Shown here: positions 17,688 through 25,157 of the stretch, one piece after another
Numbering within the stretch: the first letter of the stretch is position 1
Layout: the number at the start of each line of letters is the position of its first letter
Assembly: GCF_003867075.1 (NCBI RefSeq)
Contig: NZ_CP032544.1
Coordinates: 1,792,001-1,856,000, forward strand
Direction of reading: 5' to 3'
DNA from: Tenacibaculum mesophilum
GTDB taxonomy: Bacteria > Bacteroidota > Bacteroidia > Flavobacteriales > Flavobacteriaceae
Length of the DNA: 64,000 nucleotides
Translations under genes and position numbers: made by a program
The notes under the pieces: model-generated
Told to the model about the DNA's origin: nothing
What the model saw: only the letters and a program-made list of their open reading frames with translations
Database searches by the model: none

Positions 17688-18173
17688 TTAACCAGCTGCC
17701 CCCATACCTTCCAATAAAATCTCTCCCTCTTTTGTTTTAATAAAATAAAAAATCAATGTGCTTTCACTAGAATATTCTTCTCCATCATCTATAATCTTAA
17801 TCATATAATTATAATAAACGGGTAATAGGTTACAGTCAACATCATCTTCTTTTATTTCAAAGGTTGGCTTAGCATCATTTTTTAAAGCCTGTTCAAAAAG
17901 TTCATTGGGAAACTTTTCAAATGTTTCTATGTAATTTTCAGATAAGTATTCAGACATATCCTTTTTTAAATATTCTTTACTAAATTTTAGCAAAAGAGAA
18001 GATATTTTTACACTATCCTTACTTTGAAAACAATCTGAATTATTCTTATTTGTTTTTCTTTCGATAGAACTTTCTATTTCAACTTGTTTTGAAGTTTTAA
18101 CTTCTATAGTCTCTTTTCCTTTCTTTCCACAAGAAAAAAATGTAAAAATCAAAATTAACAATAGGTATTTCAT
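17688..18173 (-). CDS. Lipoprotein, probable immunity protein of the CHAP/NlpC-like effector
   Basis: A 161-residue lipoprotein: MKYLLLILIFTFFSCGKKGK with lipobox Cys15. The open frame extends 13 codons further upstream, but I start at the ATG at 18173 because it begins a canonical signal sequence and lies just after the stop of the effector gene. Two cysteines (NNSDCFQ and DDVDCNLLP) could form a disulfide in the periplasm. No family is recognised. Immunity to the upstream amidase-like effector is inferred from the position 7 bp downstream of it. Confidence 0.65.
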   Translation of the reverse strand: MKYLLLILIFTFFSCGKKGKETIEVKTSKQVEIESSIERKTNKNNSDCFQSKDSVKISSLLLKFSKEYLKKDMSEYLSENYIETFEKFPNELFEQALKNDAKPTFEIKEDDVDCNLLPVYYNYMIKIIDDGEEYSSESTLIFYFIKTKEGEILLEGMGAAG

Positions 18174-18180
18174 AATATAT

Positions 18181-19236
18181 TTATCTTGTTGTTTTAAATG
18201 AACCATCTGCATTTACAGTCATTTCTTTAAGCTTTTTTTCTTCATCTGTGACTTTATAATTTTTGGGTTTTGATATCGATTTTTCTTTACCAATAGTCAC
18301 AGTACCATACCTAATCTGTTGTTCTCCTGAACTCTTACCTCCTTGGTTCCCTCCTAAATAAACATACTTATTCTTTTTTGTGTTTTTACCAACTATAAAA
18401 GCTGTATGGGAATACTTTAATGTTATTACTGCTCCATAAAAAGCTTCGCATTTTTCTCCATTCTCCCAATTTTTTGGTATCCAATCAAAGGCTAATGAAT
18501 TATAACTTCCTCCTTTACTTTCATTAGTTCCTTTATAGTTTTTAGTTTGTTCAAAGCACCAATTTACAAAAGAAGCACACCATGATACTACATCTGTCCA
18601 CTCTGTTTTCTTTCCGTAATGCGACTTCCCTAATGTTGTACTTTTATGATAATAATCTTTGATTCGTTCTTTTAATGGTGATTTATTTTCATTTATACCT
18701 TTAAAGGTTTCATATTCTTGTTCTGCAAACTCCATCCAGGGAGCTCTTTGTTTCTTCCCCAACTCAAACCACTTACCATCCATATCTAACCAACGGTTAG
18801 GCGTTGTACGTTGGTCTGGTTCTCCATCTTTATCTGGATTCGTTCCATTATATACTACTTTTATACCATTAGGAGTGTGGGCATCAACTAATAAGTACAT
18901 AAATGCCTTTTTATCCTTAAGCTTATCTAACTCTTCTTTTTCTCTTTTGGTATCTTTACCTCCTAACGTAACTTTAAATATTGCCCAATCTTTAAAATCA
19001 TCTTTATTGGTGATTTTACTATCTTTTGCATATGCTCCTACAAGTCCTTCAGCTAATGTATTTGTACCTTTCTCATGCCGTAACATTAAACCTTTTTCTT
19101 CAGTTTCTAACTTCATTTCCTCAGCCTTTCCTTGTTTAACATTCAACCATATTTTTTTATTTGACAAGTTTGATGTTTTTACGACTATATAGACTTCATC
19201 ACCTAAATTTGCTGACTTTAAACTCTTAAAAGTCAC
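18181..19236 (-). CDS. Effector with TIGR02594-like CHAP/NlpC-P60 amidase domain, 5' truncated
   Basis: A 351-codon frame from a GTG. Residues 1-40 are the Ig-like 'NLGDEVYIVVKTSN' domain. Residues 75-160 are the shared linker (DDFKDWAIFKVTL, LVDAHTP, TPNRWLDMDGKWFELGKK). From about 163 the protein matches the TIGR02594 pattern: PWMEFAEQE, then VVSWCASFVNWCFEQ with the likely catalytic Cys, GTNESKGGSYNSLAFDW, YSHTAFIVGKN with the likely catalytic His, and YLGGNQGG. Such domains cleave peptide bonds in peptidoglycan. The frame stays open upstream of the GTG to 19386 and contains LysM-like sequence, so the present start is probably a remnant start. Confidence 0.75.
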   Translation of the reverse strand: MTFKSLKSANLGDEVYIVVKTSNLSNKKIWLNVKQGKAEEMKLETEEKGLMLRHEKGTNTLAEGLVGAYAKDSKITNKDDFKDWAIFKVTLGGKDTKREKEELDKLKDKKAFMYLLVDAHTPNGIKVVYNGTNPDKDGEPDQRTTPNRWLDMDGKWFELGKKQRAPWMEFAEQEYETFKGINENKSPLKERIKDYYHKSTTLGKSHYGKKTEWTDVVSWCASFVNWCFEQTKNYKGTNESKGGSYNSLAFDWIPKNWENGEKCEAFYGAVITLKYSHTAFIVGKNTKKNKYVYLGGNQGGKSSGEQQIRYGTVTIGKEKSISKPKNYKVTDEEKKLKEMTVNADGSFKTTR

Positions 19237-19550
19237 TTTATCTCCTATTTTTTCTTTTTTAGGTTGTGAACCAATACTTAAAGTTTTTCCTACATAAATA
19301 GTATCACTGGTTAAGTCATTGTCTGCTTTTATTTTTGCTATTTTACTTAATGAATCCTGAACTACTAATTCTATAAGTTTCTTTTTTTACTTTTGGAGTA
19401 TCTCTTTCTCCTATTATTTCTCCTTCTTCATCTAATAACAGCCAATTTTCTTTTATTTTATCTATTATTATCTCAGATAATTTATCATTAAATATAAAAT
19501 CGTACTTTAAAACCAATTCAAAACTAAAACGATTATAAACAATTAAATAT
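19237..19550 (-). pseudogene. Degenerate LysM-like 5' region of the CHAP/NlpC-like effector
   Basis: No intact gene fits here, yet both pieces look coding on the minus strand. One frame reads RYLIVYNRFSFELVLKYDF ... ENWLLLDEEGEIIGER ... KKETYRISSSG and then fails. The other, open from 19386 into the effector, reads DSLSKIAKIKADNDLT, TSDTIYVGKTLSIG. Joined at about 19350 they give a LysM-type motif (ETYRIsssGDSLSKIAK). Neither frame has an ATG. The former effector therefore probably carried a LysM domain and lost its 5' end plus a few bases. Confidence 0.55.
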
Positions 19551-20138
19551 CTATTTTTTTTCTATTACTCCTTTTTTATTTATTTTGTAAGAAGTCTTTA
19601 TAGTATCTTTTTTCAAAACTTGCTGAGTTTCTAAATTTTCTACTACTGAAACTTTAAATACATCTAAATCCAGAGATTTTTTAAACAAATAATAATCAGA
19701 ATACTCATACTTCTCTACATTACCATCAGGAGCAGTATTGTAATACACTAATAACTTAGAAAGTTGCTTACCTTGATTATCTAACGTTACTATATATTCA
19801 TCATAATTTCCAAAATCATAATATGAAAATAAAACAAGTACAGAAAATTCATTGCTTTTAACAATGATCTTAAAATCATTATCAGAATGGTAATCCTCCA
19901 ATTCTATTTTTATTTTATCCTCATCTAATGGAATTGCATCATCATTGTTAATTTGAAAATATGGCAATTGTTCTGACGTACCTTGTTGTTGAATAGACGT
20001 ATCTTCTACTTTTACATCACTTTGTTTATTTAACTCAACATCTTCTTTGTCAATACTTCCTTCCTTTGTTTCTGAATTCCTACAATTTAACAGTACAACA
20101 GACAGTAAACTAATAATTAAAACCTTAAATAATTTCAT
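19551..20138 (-). CDS. Lipoprotein, probable immunity protein of the M15 peptidase cassette
   Basis: A 195-residue lipoprotein: MKLFKVLIISLLSVVLLNC with lipobox Cys19, then an acidic/Gln-rich linker and a beta-rich domain of unknown family (VLVLFSYYDFGNYDEYIVTL). Its 5' end overlaps the upstream peptidase frame by 14 bases, which indicates co-translation. Unknown to me as a family. The pairing with a peptidoglycan peptidase and periplasmic location support an immunity role. Confidence 0.6.
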   Translation of the reverse strand: MKLFKVLIISLLSVVLLNCRNSETKEGSIDKEDVELNKQSDVKVEDTSIQQQGTSEQLPYFQINNDDAIPLDEDKIKIELEDYHSDNDFKIIVKSNEFSVLVLFSYYDFGNYDEYIVTLDNQGKQLSKLLVYYNTAPDGNVEKYEYSDYYLFKKSLDLDVFKVSVVENLETQQVLKKDTIKTSYKINKKGVIEKK

Positions 20139-20793
20139 TCGTTATATCTTTTTTTGATTTTATAAAAAACTTATCCTTCAGATATTTTAACTCAAAATTA
20201 CGAACATCAAAATGCACCCATGTAGTTGCAATAAATTCTCTACCTATTCTATCTTTAGTACTAGGCTCTAGTGAAAATTTATTTTTTCCACTCCAACGTA
20301 ATTGAGCTCCTGACTTATCTTTCATTATTTTTCTTACTTTATCACAATTAGCCTCTGTAGATATGGTATTATCCGATTTATAAAAGTGTATATCTAACGC
20401 CTTACCCATATGATTTGTTGATCTTCTCTTGTGATTTTTGTTATCTTGATGACATCTATATCCTGAAGATACTTTTCCAAACTTTAAATTATAATTAGAA
20501 TAATCATCGTGTTTTAAGTAAAAAAGAGTCGCCTTTAATGTCCAAAATAAAGTCCTATGAATTCCTGGATACTCATATTTTCTTTTTTTCTCAAGTATAC
20601 TAGACGACTGCTTCTGTTCAGGGTAAAGCCCCTTACCATAACCATCACACGTACCACATGGACATTTAGTTTTATTAAATGGTATATCAAACTCTTTTCC
20701 GAATTTTTTTATAGCTTCTAATGTTTTAGATTCAACTATACCTGTTGGTTCAATTTCCATATAGTCCTTTTGAAACTGTTTAACCATTCTCAC
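20125..20793 (-). CDS. Peptidoglycan-binding/M15 peptidase effector, 3' part of a split gene
   Basis: A 222-codon frame. The first 35 residues (MVKQFQKDYMEIEPTGIVESKTLEAIKKF) complete a peptidoglycan-binding (PG_binding_1-like) fold whose first half lies in the preceding frame. The rest is an M15-type peptidase: GYRCHQDNKNHKRRSTNHMGKALDIHF holds the first His and Asp ligands and TTWVHFDVR the last His. M15 enzymes cut D-Ala-containing peptides in the wall. Start codons available are GTG (20793) or ATG (20787), but the reading makes sense only if joined to 20790-21026 by a one-base shift. A lipoprotein gene overlaps its end. Confidence 0.65.
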   Translation of the reverse strand: MRMVKQFQKDYMEIEPTGIVESKTLEAIKKFGKEFDIPFNKTKCPCGTCDGYGKGLYPEQKQSSSILEKKRKYEYPGIHRTLFWTLKATLFYLKHDDYSNYNLKFGKVSSGYRCHQDNKNHKRRSTNHMGKALDIHFYKSDNTISTEANCDKVRKIMKDKSGAQLRWSGKNKFSLEPSTKDRIGREFIATTWVHFDVRNFELKYLKDKFFIKSKKDITNEII

Positions 20794-21026
20794 TGTCCTA
20801 TCTGTAAATTTTCATCAGGAACATTCCCCCCAAAACCAGCTAAACGAATATTTATTTCTTGGACTTCTTTCCCTTTATCTCCCTTTTTGTACACTTTTGT
20901 TCCAGAAAATTCAAACCAATTACCATCACCATGATACCAAAGATTCGGCCTATTATCAACCACTTCTTCATATTGCACTTCAAACCAATTTTGGTTCTTG
21001 GGTTCTGCATCAACAACCATAAACAA
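20790..21026 (-). pseudogene. 5' part of the split M15 effector (linker plus half PG-binding domain)
   Basis: A 78-codon frame from a TTG: MVVDAEPKNQNWFEVQYEE, the linker block NRPNLWYHGDGNWFEF, and the first half of a peptidoglycan-binding domain (YKKGDKGKEVQEINIRLAGF...DENLQIGQ), then a TGA. The continuation VRMVKQFQKDY is in the neighbouring frame, overlapping by 4 bases. Upstream (about 21027-21110) the shared linker DNA continues but has lost a base in an A run and then becomes unrelated. It is a truncated, frameshifted cassette. A programmed shift cannot be excluded, but no slippery heptamer is evident. Confidence 0.6.
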
Positions 21027-21154
21027 CCTCGTTTTTTTATCAGTTGTTTTATTTAAAGCTTCTCTGTATTTTTTTGTTTTTCTTCTTCCTAAGGATATAT
21101 TGAATTTAATTTAAGCAATGAACAACTAATAATCTGTAAGTTATTTTTCGTTTT

Positions 21155-22087
21155 TTACTTAACCAAACGCAACCTACTTTTATGAATATAACCTTTTTTG
21201 TTATCATAAAGAACAAGCCACCATTCATCTTTTTGTTCTAAAATTTCAACTAATTTACCAGACTGGATTTGAGAAAGTATTTTAGACGTAGTATTATTTT
21301 TTTCACGCATATTTACATAACCGTCTTTATCTACAATTTTAGCAAACTCACTATTTGGATTTATAGTTTCCTCTTCTGAAGAATACAATTTCCACCCTTG
21401 ATTGTAATATTTTGGGTTAGGTGAAAACTCGGCTGCCCCAATATCTAAATCTCCCGAGCATGGTATTCTGTAATGACTCCATGCTGTTAATATCTTTTCA
21501 TTTTTATCTTTATTTATCCAACTTCCAAAAAAATAACAGTTAGCATAACTTGGTATATAATCTAAAGTATCATCATAATTTATATTATTATCAGTGTCTT
21601 GATACCATGAAACCATTAGCTTCCCCTTAAAAACACCTCTATTATCTAAATTATTATCTTCTTTCAATTCATAAGTCAATATTGAAAAACCTTGTTTTAA
21701 AATTATATCAGAATAAGATACTTCCTCGTCTAGTTTTTTAGAAAATTTGTATTGTTTTTCTAATAAGAGTTCTCCTTTAAAATTCCTTGTAATTTCAGAG
21801 TAAACCTTTGTTTGCCCTTCTATTAGATAGCGATTATTATTGATTGTATCACGCTTAATCAAAGTAATAAAAAAATCTATTTTTCTCTTACTTTCTCCAA
21901 TAAAACCTATATATGGTACTGTGTTATTTGTAAACACATCTGTTAAATCAACACTTGTTTCATCTTCAGAATAAGGCACCTCTGTATTCAAAAAATCATC
22001 AATAACATCATTCAATTTACAATGATTTTGAGCATTTGAGCAGCAAGAAAATAAAAAAAGTAATATAAGTATCTTAATTAATTTCAT
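21155..22087 (-). CDS. Lipoprotein with C-terminal bacterial SH3 domain
   Basis: A 310-residue lipoprotein. The signal MKLIKILILLFLFSCC ends at Cys15/16. A large beta-rich region of unknown family follows (about 25-245). The last 60 residues are an SH3b-type domain: YVNMREKNNTTSKILSQI, GKLVEILEQKDEWWLV, KKGYIHKSRL. SH3b domains often bind cell-wall peptides. It is the second lipoprotein behind the intact LAS-peptidase effector, after a 150-bp gap with no evident gene. It may shield the wall or inhibit a wall-cleaving effector; this is inference. Confidence 0.65.
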   Translation of the reverse strand: MKLIKILILLFLFSCCSNAQNHCKLNDVIDDFLNTEVPYSEDETSVDLTDVFTNNTVPYIGFIGESKRKIDFFITLIKRDTINNNRYLIEGQTKVYSEITRNFKGELLLEKQYKFSKKLDEEVSYSDIILKQGFSILTYELKEDNNLDNRGVFKGKLMVSWYQDTDNNINYDDTLDYIPSYANCYFFGSWINKDKNEKILTAWSHYRIPCSGDLDIGAAEFSPNPKYYNQGWKLYSSEEETINPNSEFAKIVDKDGYVNMREKNNTTSKILSQIQSGKLVEILEQKDEWWLVLYDNKKGYIHKSRLRLVK

Positions 22088-22237
22088 CAGTAATAACTAT
22101 TTTAACATTATCTATTCTTTTTTCTTCTACAGTTTTTCTTTTTAAAAATATCTTAAAAGAAATAATTAATTCACTTACCTCAACCCAACTAGTCTACCCA
22201 TAATCAAACAATATCATGCAAAATCATACATAAATTT

Positions 22238-22753
22238 CTAATCTTTTAGAACACTGTCTATTTCTCGTTTAATAGCTAAAATCTCTTTTTCTTTTTCTAA
22301 CATTTCTTTTTGTGTTACTTGTTTATTTTTCCAGAAATACAATTTATTTTCTTTAAAGAGAAAAGTATCTTTCTGTATTTTATTTTTAACATCAGAAGTT
22401 TTAACCACTAATAGAATAGAATCTTTATTGGTAATGAAAAACTTTGAAGAGTATTCGTTATCACTATAGTTATTAACTACTATGTATTCTAGTTCTCTTA
22501 TAGAGTACTGAAAACTATCATTTAAATCTTCGTGTATTTCAACAAATGTTACTGTTGAATCAGATTCAATTCTTTCTCCTCCATTTGGTTGATAAAAAAC
22601 AGAATTTTTAGCTTTATTTATTTTAGACATTACTTTCTTAAAGTATACTTTTTGAGTCTTAACATCTGGAATTAATCTAGTTTCTCCAGATTTTTTTTGG
22701 CAAGAGATTATTAATAAAATAATTATTATTTTTATAGTATTTGAAATATTCAT
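22238..22753 (-). CDS. Lipoprotein, probable immunity protein of the intact LAS-peptidase effector
   Basis: A 171-residue lipoprotein (MNISNTIKIIIILLIISC, Cys18) with a mostly charged, beta-then-helix soluble part ending in a Lys/Glu-rich helix (EMLEKEKEILAIKREIDSVL). Its start codon overlaps the effector stop by one base (TAATG), the tightest coupling in the array. No family is recognised; the immunity role is inferred from this coupling and its periplasmic location. Confidence 0.65.
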   Translation of the reverse strand: MNISNTIKIIIILLIISCQKKSGETRLIPDVKTQKVYFKKVMSKINKAKNSVFYQPNGGERIESDSTVTFVEIHEDLNDSFQYSIRELEYIVVNNYSDNEYSSKFFITNKDSILLVVKTSDVKNKIQKDTFLFKENKLYFWKNKQVTQKEMLEKEKEILAIKREIDSVLKD

Positions 22754-24330
22754 TACTTTTTATATTTAGGAGTAAATAATCTTGTATGTAAATGATGGTG
22801 ATGTGGTGGCATATTGTCAGATAATTTTAATATTTTTTTTACCTTGTTTAAGGTATAATAAACACTATAAAATCTTTTCCATCCAAACTTATGGAAAGCA
22901 TCAATCATTTTTTCTTGACGAGTTACATCTAATTCTTTAGCCCCTTCGTCATTATTAATGTGAAGACTTGCTCCTGTTTTATCATTACGTAAATACCTAA
23001 AATCTCCGTGTAACCCATTTACATGTGTTGTACTTGGAAAGCCGTGATTATCTTTACTTGTAAAACCAATCATTGTAATGTCTTTATAACCTACATTAGC
23101 TATTGCACCTAATACACAAGCAAAAGCATTTGGGTGAATATAAGGTCTAGTACTATCGGACATTAATTTAAATTGAATAGGTAATTTTTGTCCTGTATAA
23201 TTTTTACTACCTATTTGAATTAATGGCGTTTTCTTCCCTGTTTTTATATATTTTCTAATTTTCCCTTTTTCTTCACCTTTTGTCCCTTTGACAACCACTT
23301 TATCAGTATACGTATACTTTTTACGTCCTTTACTTATGGTTTCTTCTTTCGTGAACCCTGTTGGTACAGATTCTAACGCTTTTCCATTTTTATATTCTTC
23401 TACTTGAATTATATCATAAACATCTTTTAGATTATGTTTCTTTCCATCCTTATCATAATAAACATATTTTACTTTTTCAGCATCTTTCAACTCTACTTTA
23501 TCAATATGTCCTGTATGATAAACTCCTATTTCTACTACACTTTTACTTTTCAACTCAAACCAATTTTCTTCACCATAATACCATTGGTTTGGTGTTAAGT
23601 CAAATACCTCATCATAAAAAACTTCTTTCCAAGAAGCTCCTACTGGTTCTGCATCTACAACCATAAACAGCTTCGTTTTTTTATCTGTTGTTTTATTTAG
23701 AGCTTCTCTGTATTTTTTCTGATCTTTCTCATCCTTAGGTGATAGTGTAACTGCGTCTATAGCGAAGTTTCTAAAATCTTCGGCATTTGATATGTTCTTT
23801 TTATTTTGCTCTGCAAATCTGCTTACATACGTTTCTACAACACTAGTTTTTTTACCATCCTGTTGTAAAACAATAGAACTATCTTTTTCTACTAAACAAT
23901 TTTTTTCGGCTTGTTTTAAACTTAACTTTATGCGTTTATTAGCCATATTTTCGGTTTCAACTACCATATACACATCATCTCCTAAATTAGCATTAGCTAG
24001 TTTTGTAAACTCTATTTTTGGCAGAATTAAAGGAATATCAATACAATCTCCTTTTGTATATGAGTCTTTTTTAAGTACCTCTACTATGTGAGCAACTGTT
24101 GTTTGCTGTTCCTTTTTTTGTAAACCTCCCTTAATGTTTTTATAAATAATTGTTGCTATCTTTTCCTTACGAGCTTTTGTACTTGTATTATTGCTCCCTT
24201 TGAAAGTATAACTTTCAGTTTCTCCTGTTTTCTCAGTACCTTTAATCTCTTTTTTTGCCAAATAAGCTTTTTTTACTCGTTGGGTTTTAATTTTCAGAGT
24301 ATTACTTGGTTTTACGGTTAATGTTGCCAT
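22753..24330 (-). CDS. T6SS-associated effector with LAS-type (M15/M74-like) peptidase domain
   Basis: A 525-residue protein, the only effector of the array with an intact start. Residues 1-120 are basic and of unknown fold. About 125-155 is the Ig-like 'NLGDDVYMVVETENM' domain, and 185-250 the shared linker (NAEDFRNFAIDAVTL, KLFMVVDAEP, PNQWYYGEENWFEL). The C-terminal 170 residues hold THVNGLHGDFRYLR (H-x6-D) and PPHHHHLHTRLF (final H-x-H), the expected zinc ligands of LAS murein endopeptidases. It starts 6 bp after the stop of the extended TssD and is followed by a lipoprotein with a one-base overlap. Delivery by that TssD is inferred. Confidence 0.7.
   Translation of the reverse strand: MATLTVKPSNTLKIKTQRVKKAYLAKKEIKGTEKTGETESYTFKGSNNTSTKARKEKIATIIYKNIKGGLQKKEQQTTVAHIVEVLKKDSYTKGDCIDIPLILPKIEFTKLANANLGDDVYMVVETENMANKRIKLSLKQAEKNCLVEKDSSIVLQQDGKKTSVVETYVSRFAEQNKKNISNAEDFRNFAIDAVTLSPKDEKDQKKYREALNKTTDKKTKLFMVVDAEPVGASWKEVFYDEVFDLTPNQWYYGEENWFELKSKSVVEIGVYHTGHIDKVELKDAEKVKYVYYDKDGKKHNLKDVYDIIQVEEYKNGKALESVPTGFTKEETISKGRKKYTYTDKVVVKGTKGEEKGKIRKYIKTGKKTPLIQIGSKNYTGQKLPIQFKLMSDSTRPYIHPNAFACVLGAIANVGYKDITMIGFTSKDNHGFPSTTHVNGLHGDFRYLRNDKTGASLHINNDEGAKELDVTRQEKMIDAFHKFGWKRFYSVYYTLNKVKKILKLSDNMPPHHHHLHTRLFTPKYKK
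23648..23803. repeat. 156-bp direct repeat, copy 1 (effector linker)
   Basis: This is the parent-like copy inside the intact effector gene and matches 17419-17574 with one substitution. It covers the linker from KKNISNAEDF to KLFMVVDAEP, immediately before the toxin-specific region. Confidence 0.85.
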
Positions 24331-24336
24331 AGCTAA

Positions 24337-25122
24337 TTAATTTTGTATTGTTTCTCTTTCTCCTTCTTGTTGAACAACTACACGTAACTTCAATTTATGT
24401 TCACTACTAGTTACCTTAAAATCTTTTATAATATCGTTTTCTATAACCTTATCGTTGTATACAAAATCTTTGGTGTGGTTACTTAAATCAATATCTATTG
24501 TTTGTCCTATAGCATTTTCTGTTTTCAATACTAAGTACACTTCTTCTCCTGTATGTGGCTCTGCTTGTTTATTACCTTCAAGGTCGGTATAATAACAGGT
24601 AAAGCGTGGTGTTGTATCTTCTTTAGCTTTATATGGTGTAGCTTCTTTTATTGGTATAAAACTTTCTTGCCAGTGTTTTATATAGCGTGTGGTACTTTTT
24701 TTACTCCAGCTAGAGTTGTTAAAAAATCGGTAGTCTTGCATTGCTGGAGATATGGTCAGAGTTACCTGCATACCTGACTGATTACAAAACTTTTCATGGT
24801 AATTGATGAGTGTACCATCTTGAAAGTTGTATTCAAAAATTTCTAATCCGTCATAATCATCTTGATAAAAAACAATTTTACCGTCTCTTAACTGATATAA
24901 GTCAAAAGGATATGGTATTTTTTTGTTTTCGGTTCTGTCTGCGATTATCCACTCTAAAAAACTATCATCATACATTTGCGATTCAAATGTAACCGAGATG
25001 GTTCCTCCCATTAAGGCAGAGGTAGGTTTTCCGTTCCAATCAATAAGTCGATTGTAATTTAAATTTGTATTGAAAAGTTCTCGTTCTTCTCCACATACAA
25101 ATAGCTTTGCTTTAACATTCAT
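24337..25122 (-). CDS. Extended tube protein: TssD domain plus Ig-like C-terminal domain
   Basis: A 261-residue protein. Residues 1-135 align with the TssD fold (MNVKAKLFVCGEERELFNTNLNYNR, GKPTSALMGGTISVTFES, GLEIFEYNFQDGTLINYHEKF, MQVTLTISPA), though more diverged than the main TssD. Residues about 170-261 add a domain with GEEVYLVLKTENAIGQTIDIDLS, the same motif found in the effectors downstream. It follows tssR by 35 bp and precedes the intact effector by 6 bp. I infer a specialised tube subunit that carries or adapts the downstream effector, comparable to evolved Hcp proteins. Confidence 0.75.
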   Translation of the reverse strand: MNVKAKLFVCGEERELFNTNLNYNRLIDWNGKPTSALMGGTISVTFESQMYDDSFLEWIIADRTENKKIPYPFDLYQLRDGKIVFYQDDYDGLEIFEYNFQDGTLINYHEKFCNQSGMQVTLTISPAMQDYRFFNNSSWSKKSTTRYIKHWQESFIPIKEATPYKAKEDTTPRFTCYYTDLEGNKQAEPHTGEEVYLVLKTENAIGQTIDIDLSNHTKDFVYNDKVIENDIIKDFKVTSSEHKLKLRVVVQQEGERETIQN

Positions 25123-25157
25123 TTTTAGGCAATTTTCGGGTTCTTCCTAGCTATTAA

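Noticed and set aside
20790..20793. Programmed frameshift joining the two halves of the M15 effector
   Set aside because: No slippery heptamer or stimulatory structure is evident, and the region upstream is already degraded, so simple decay is more likely.
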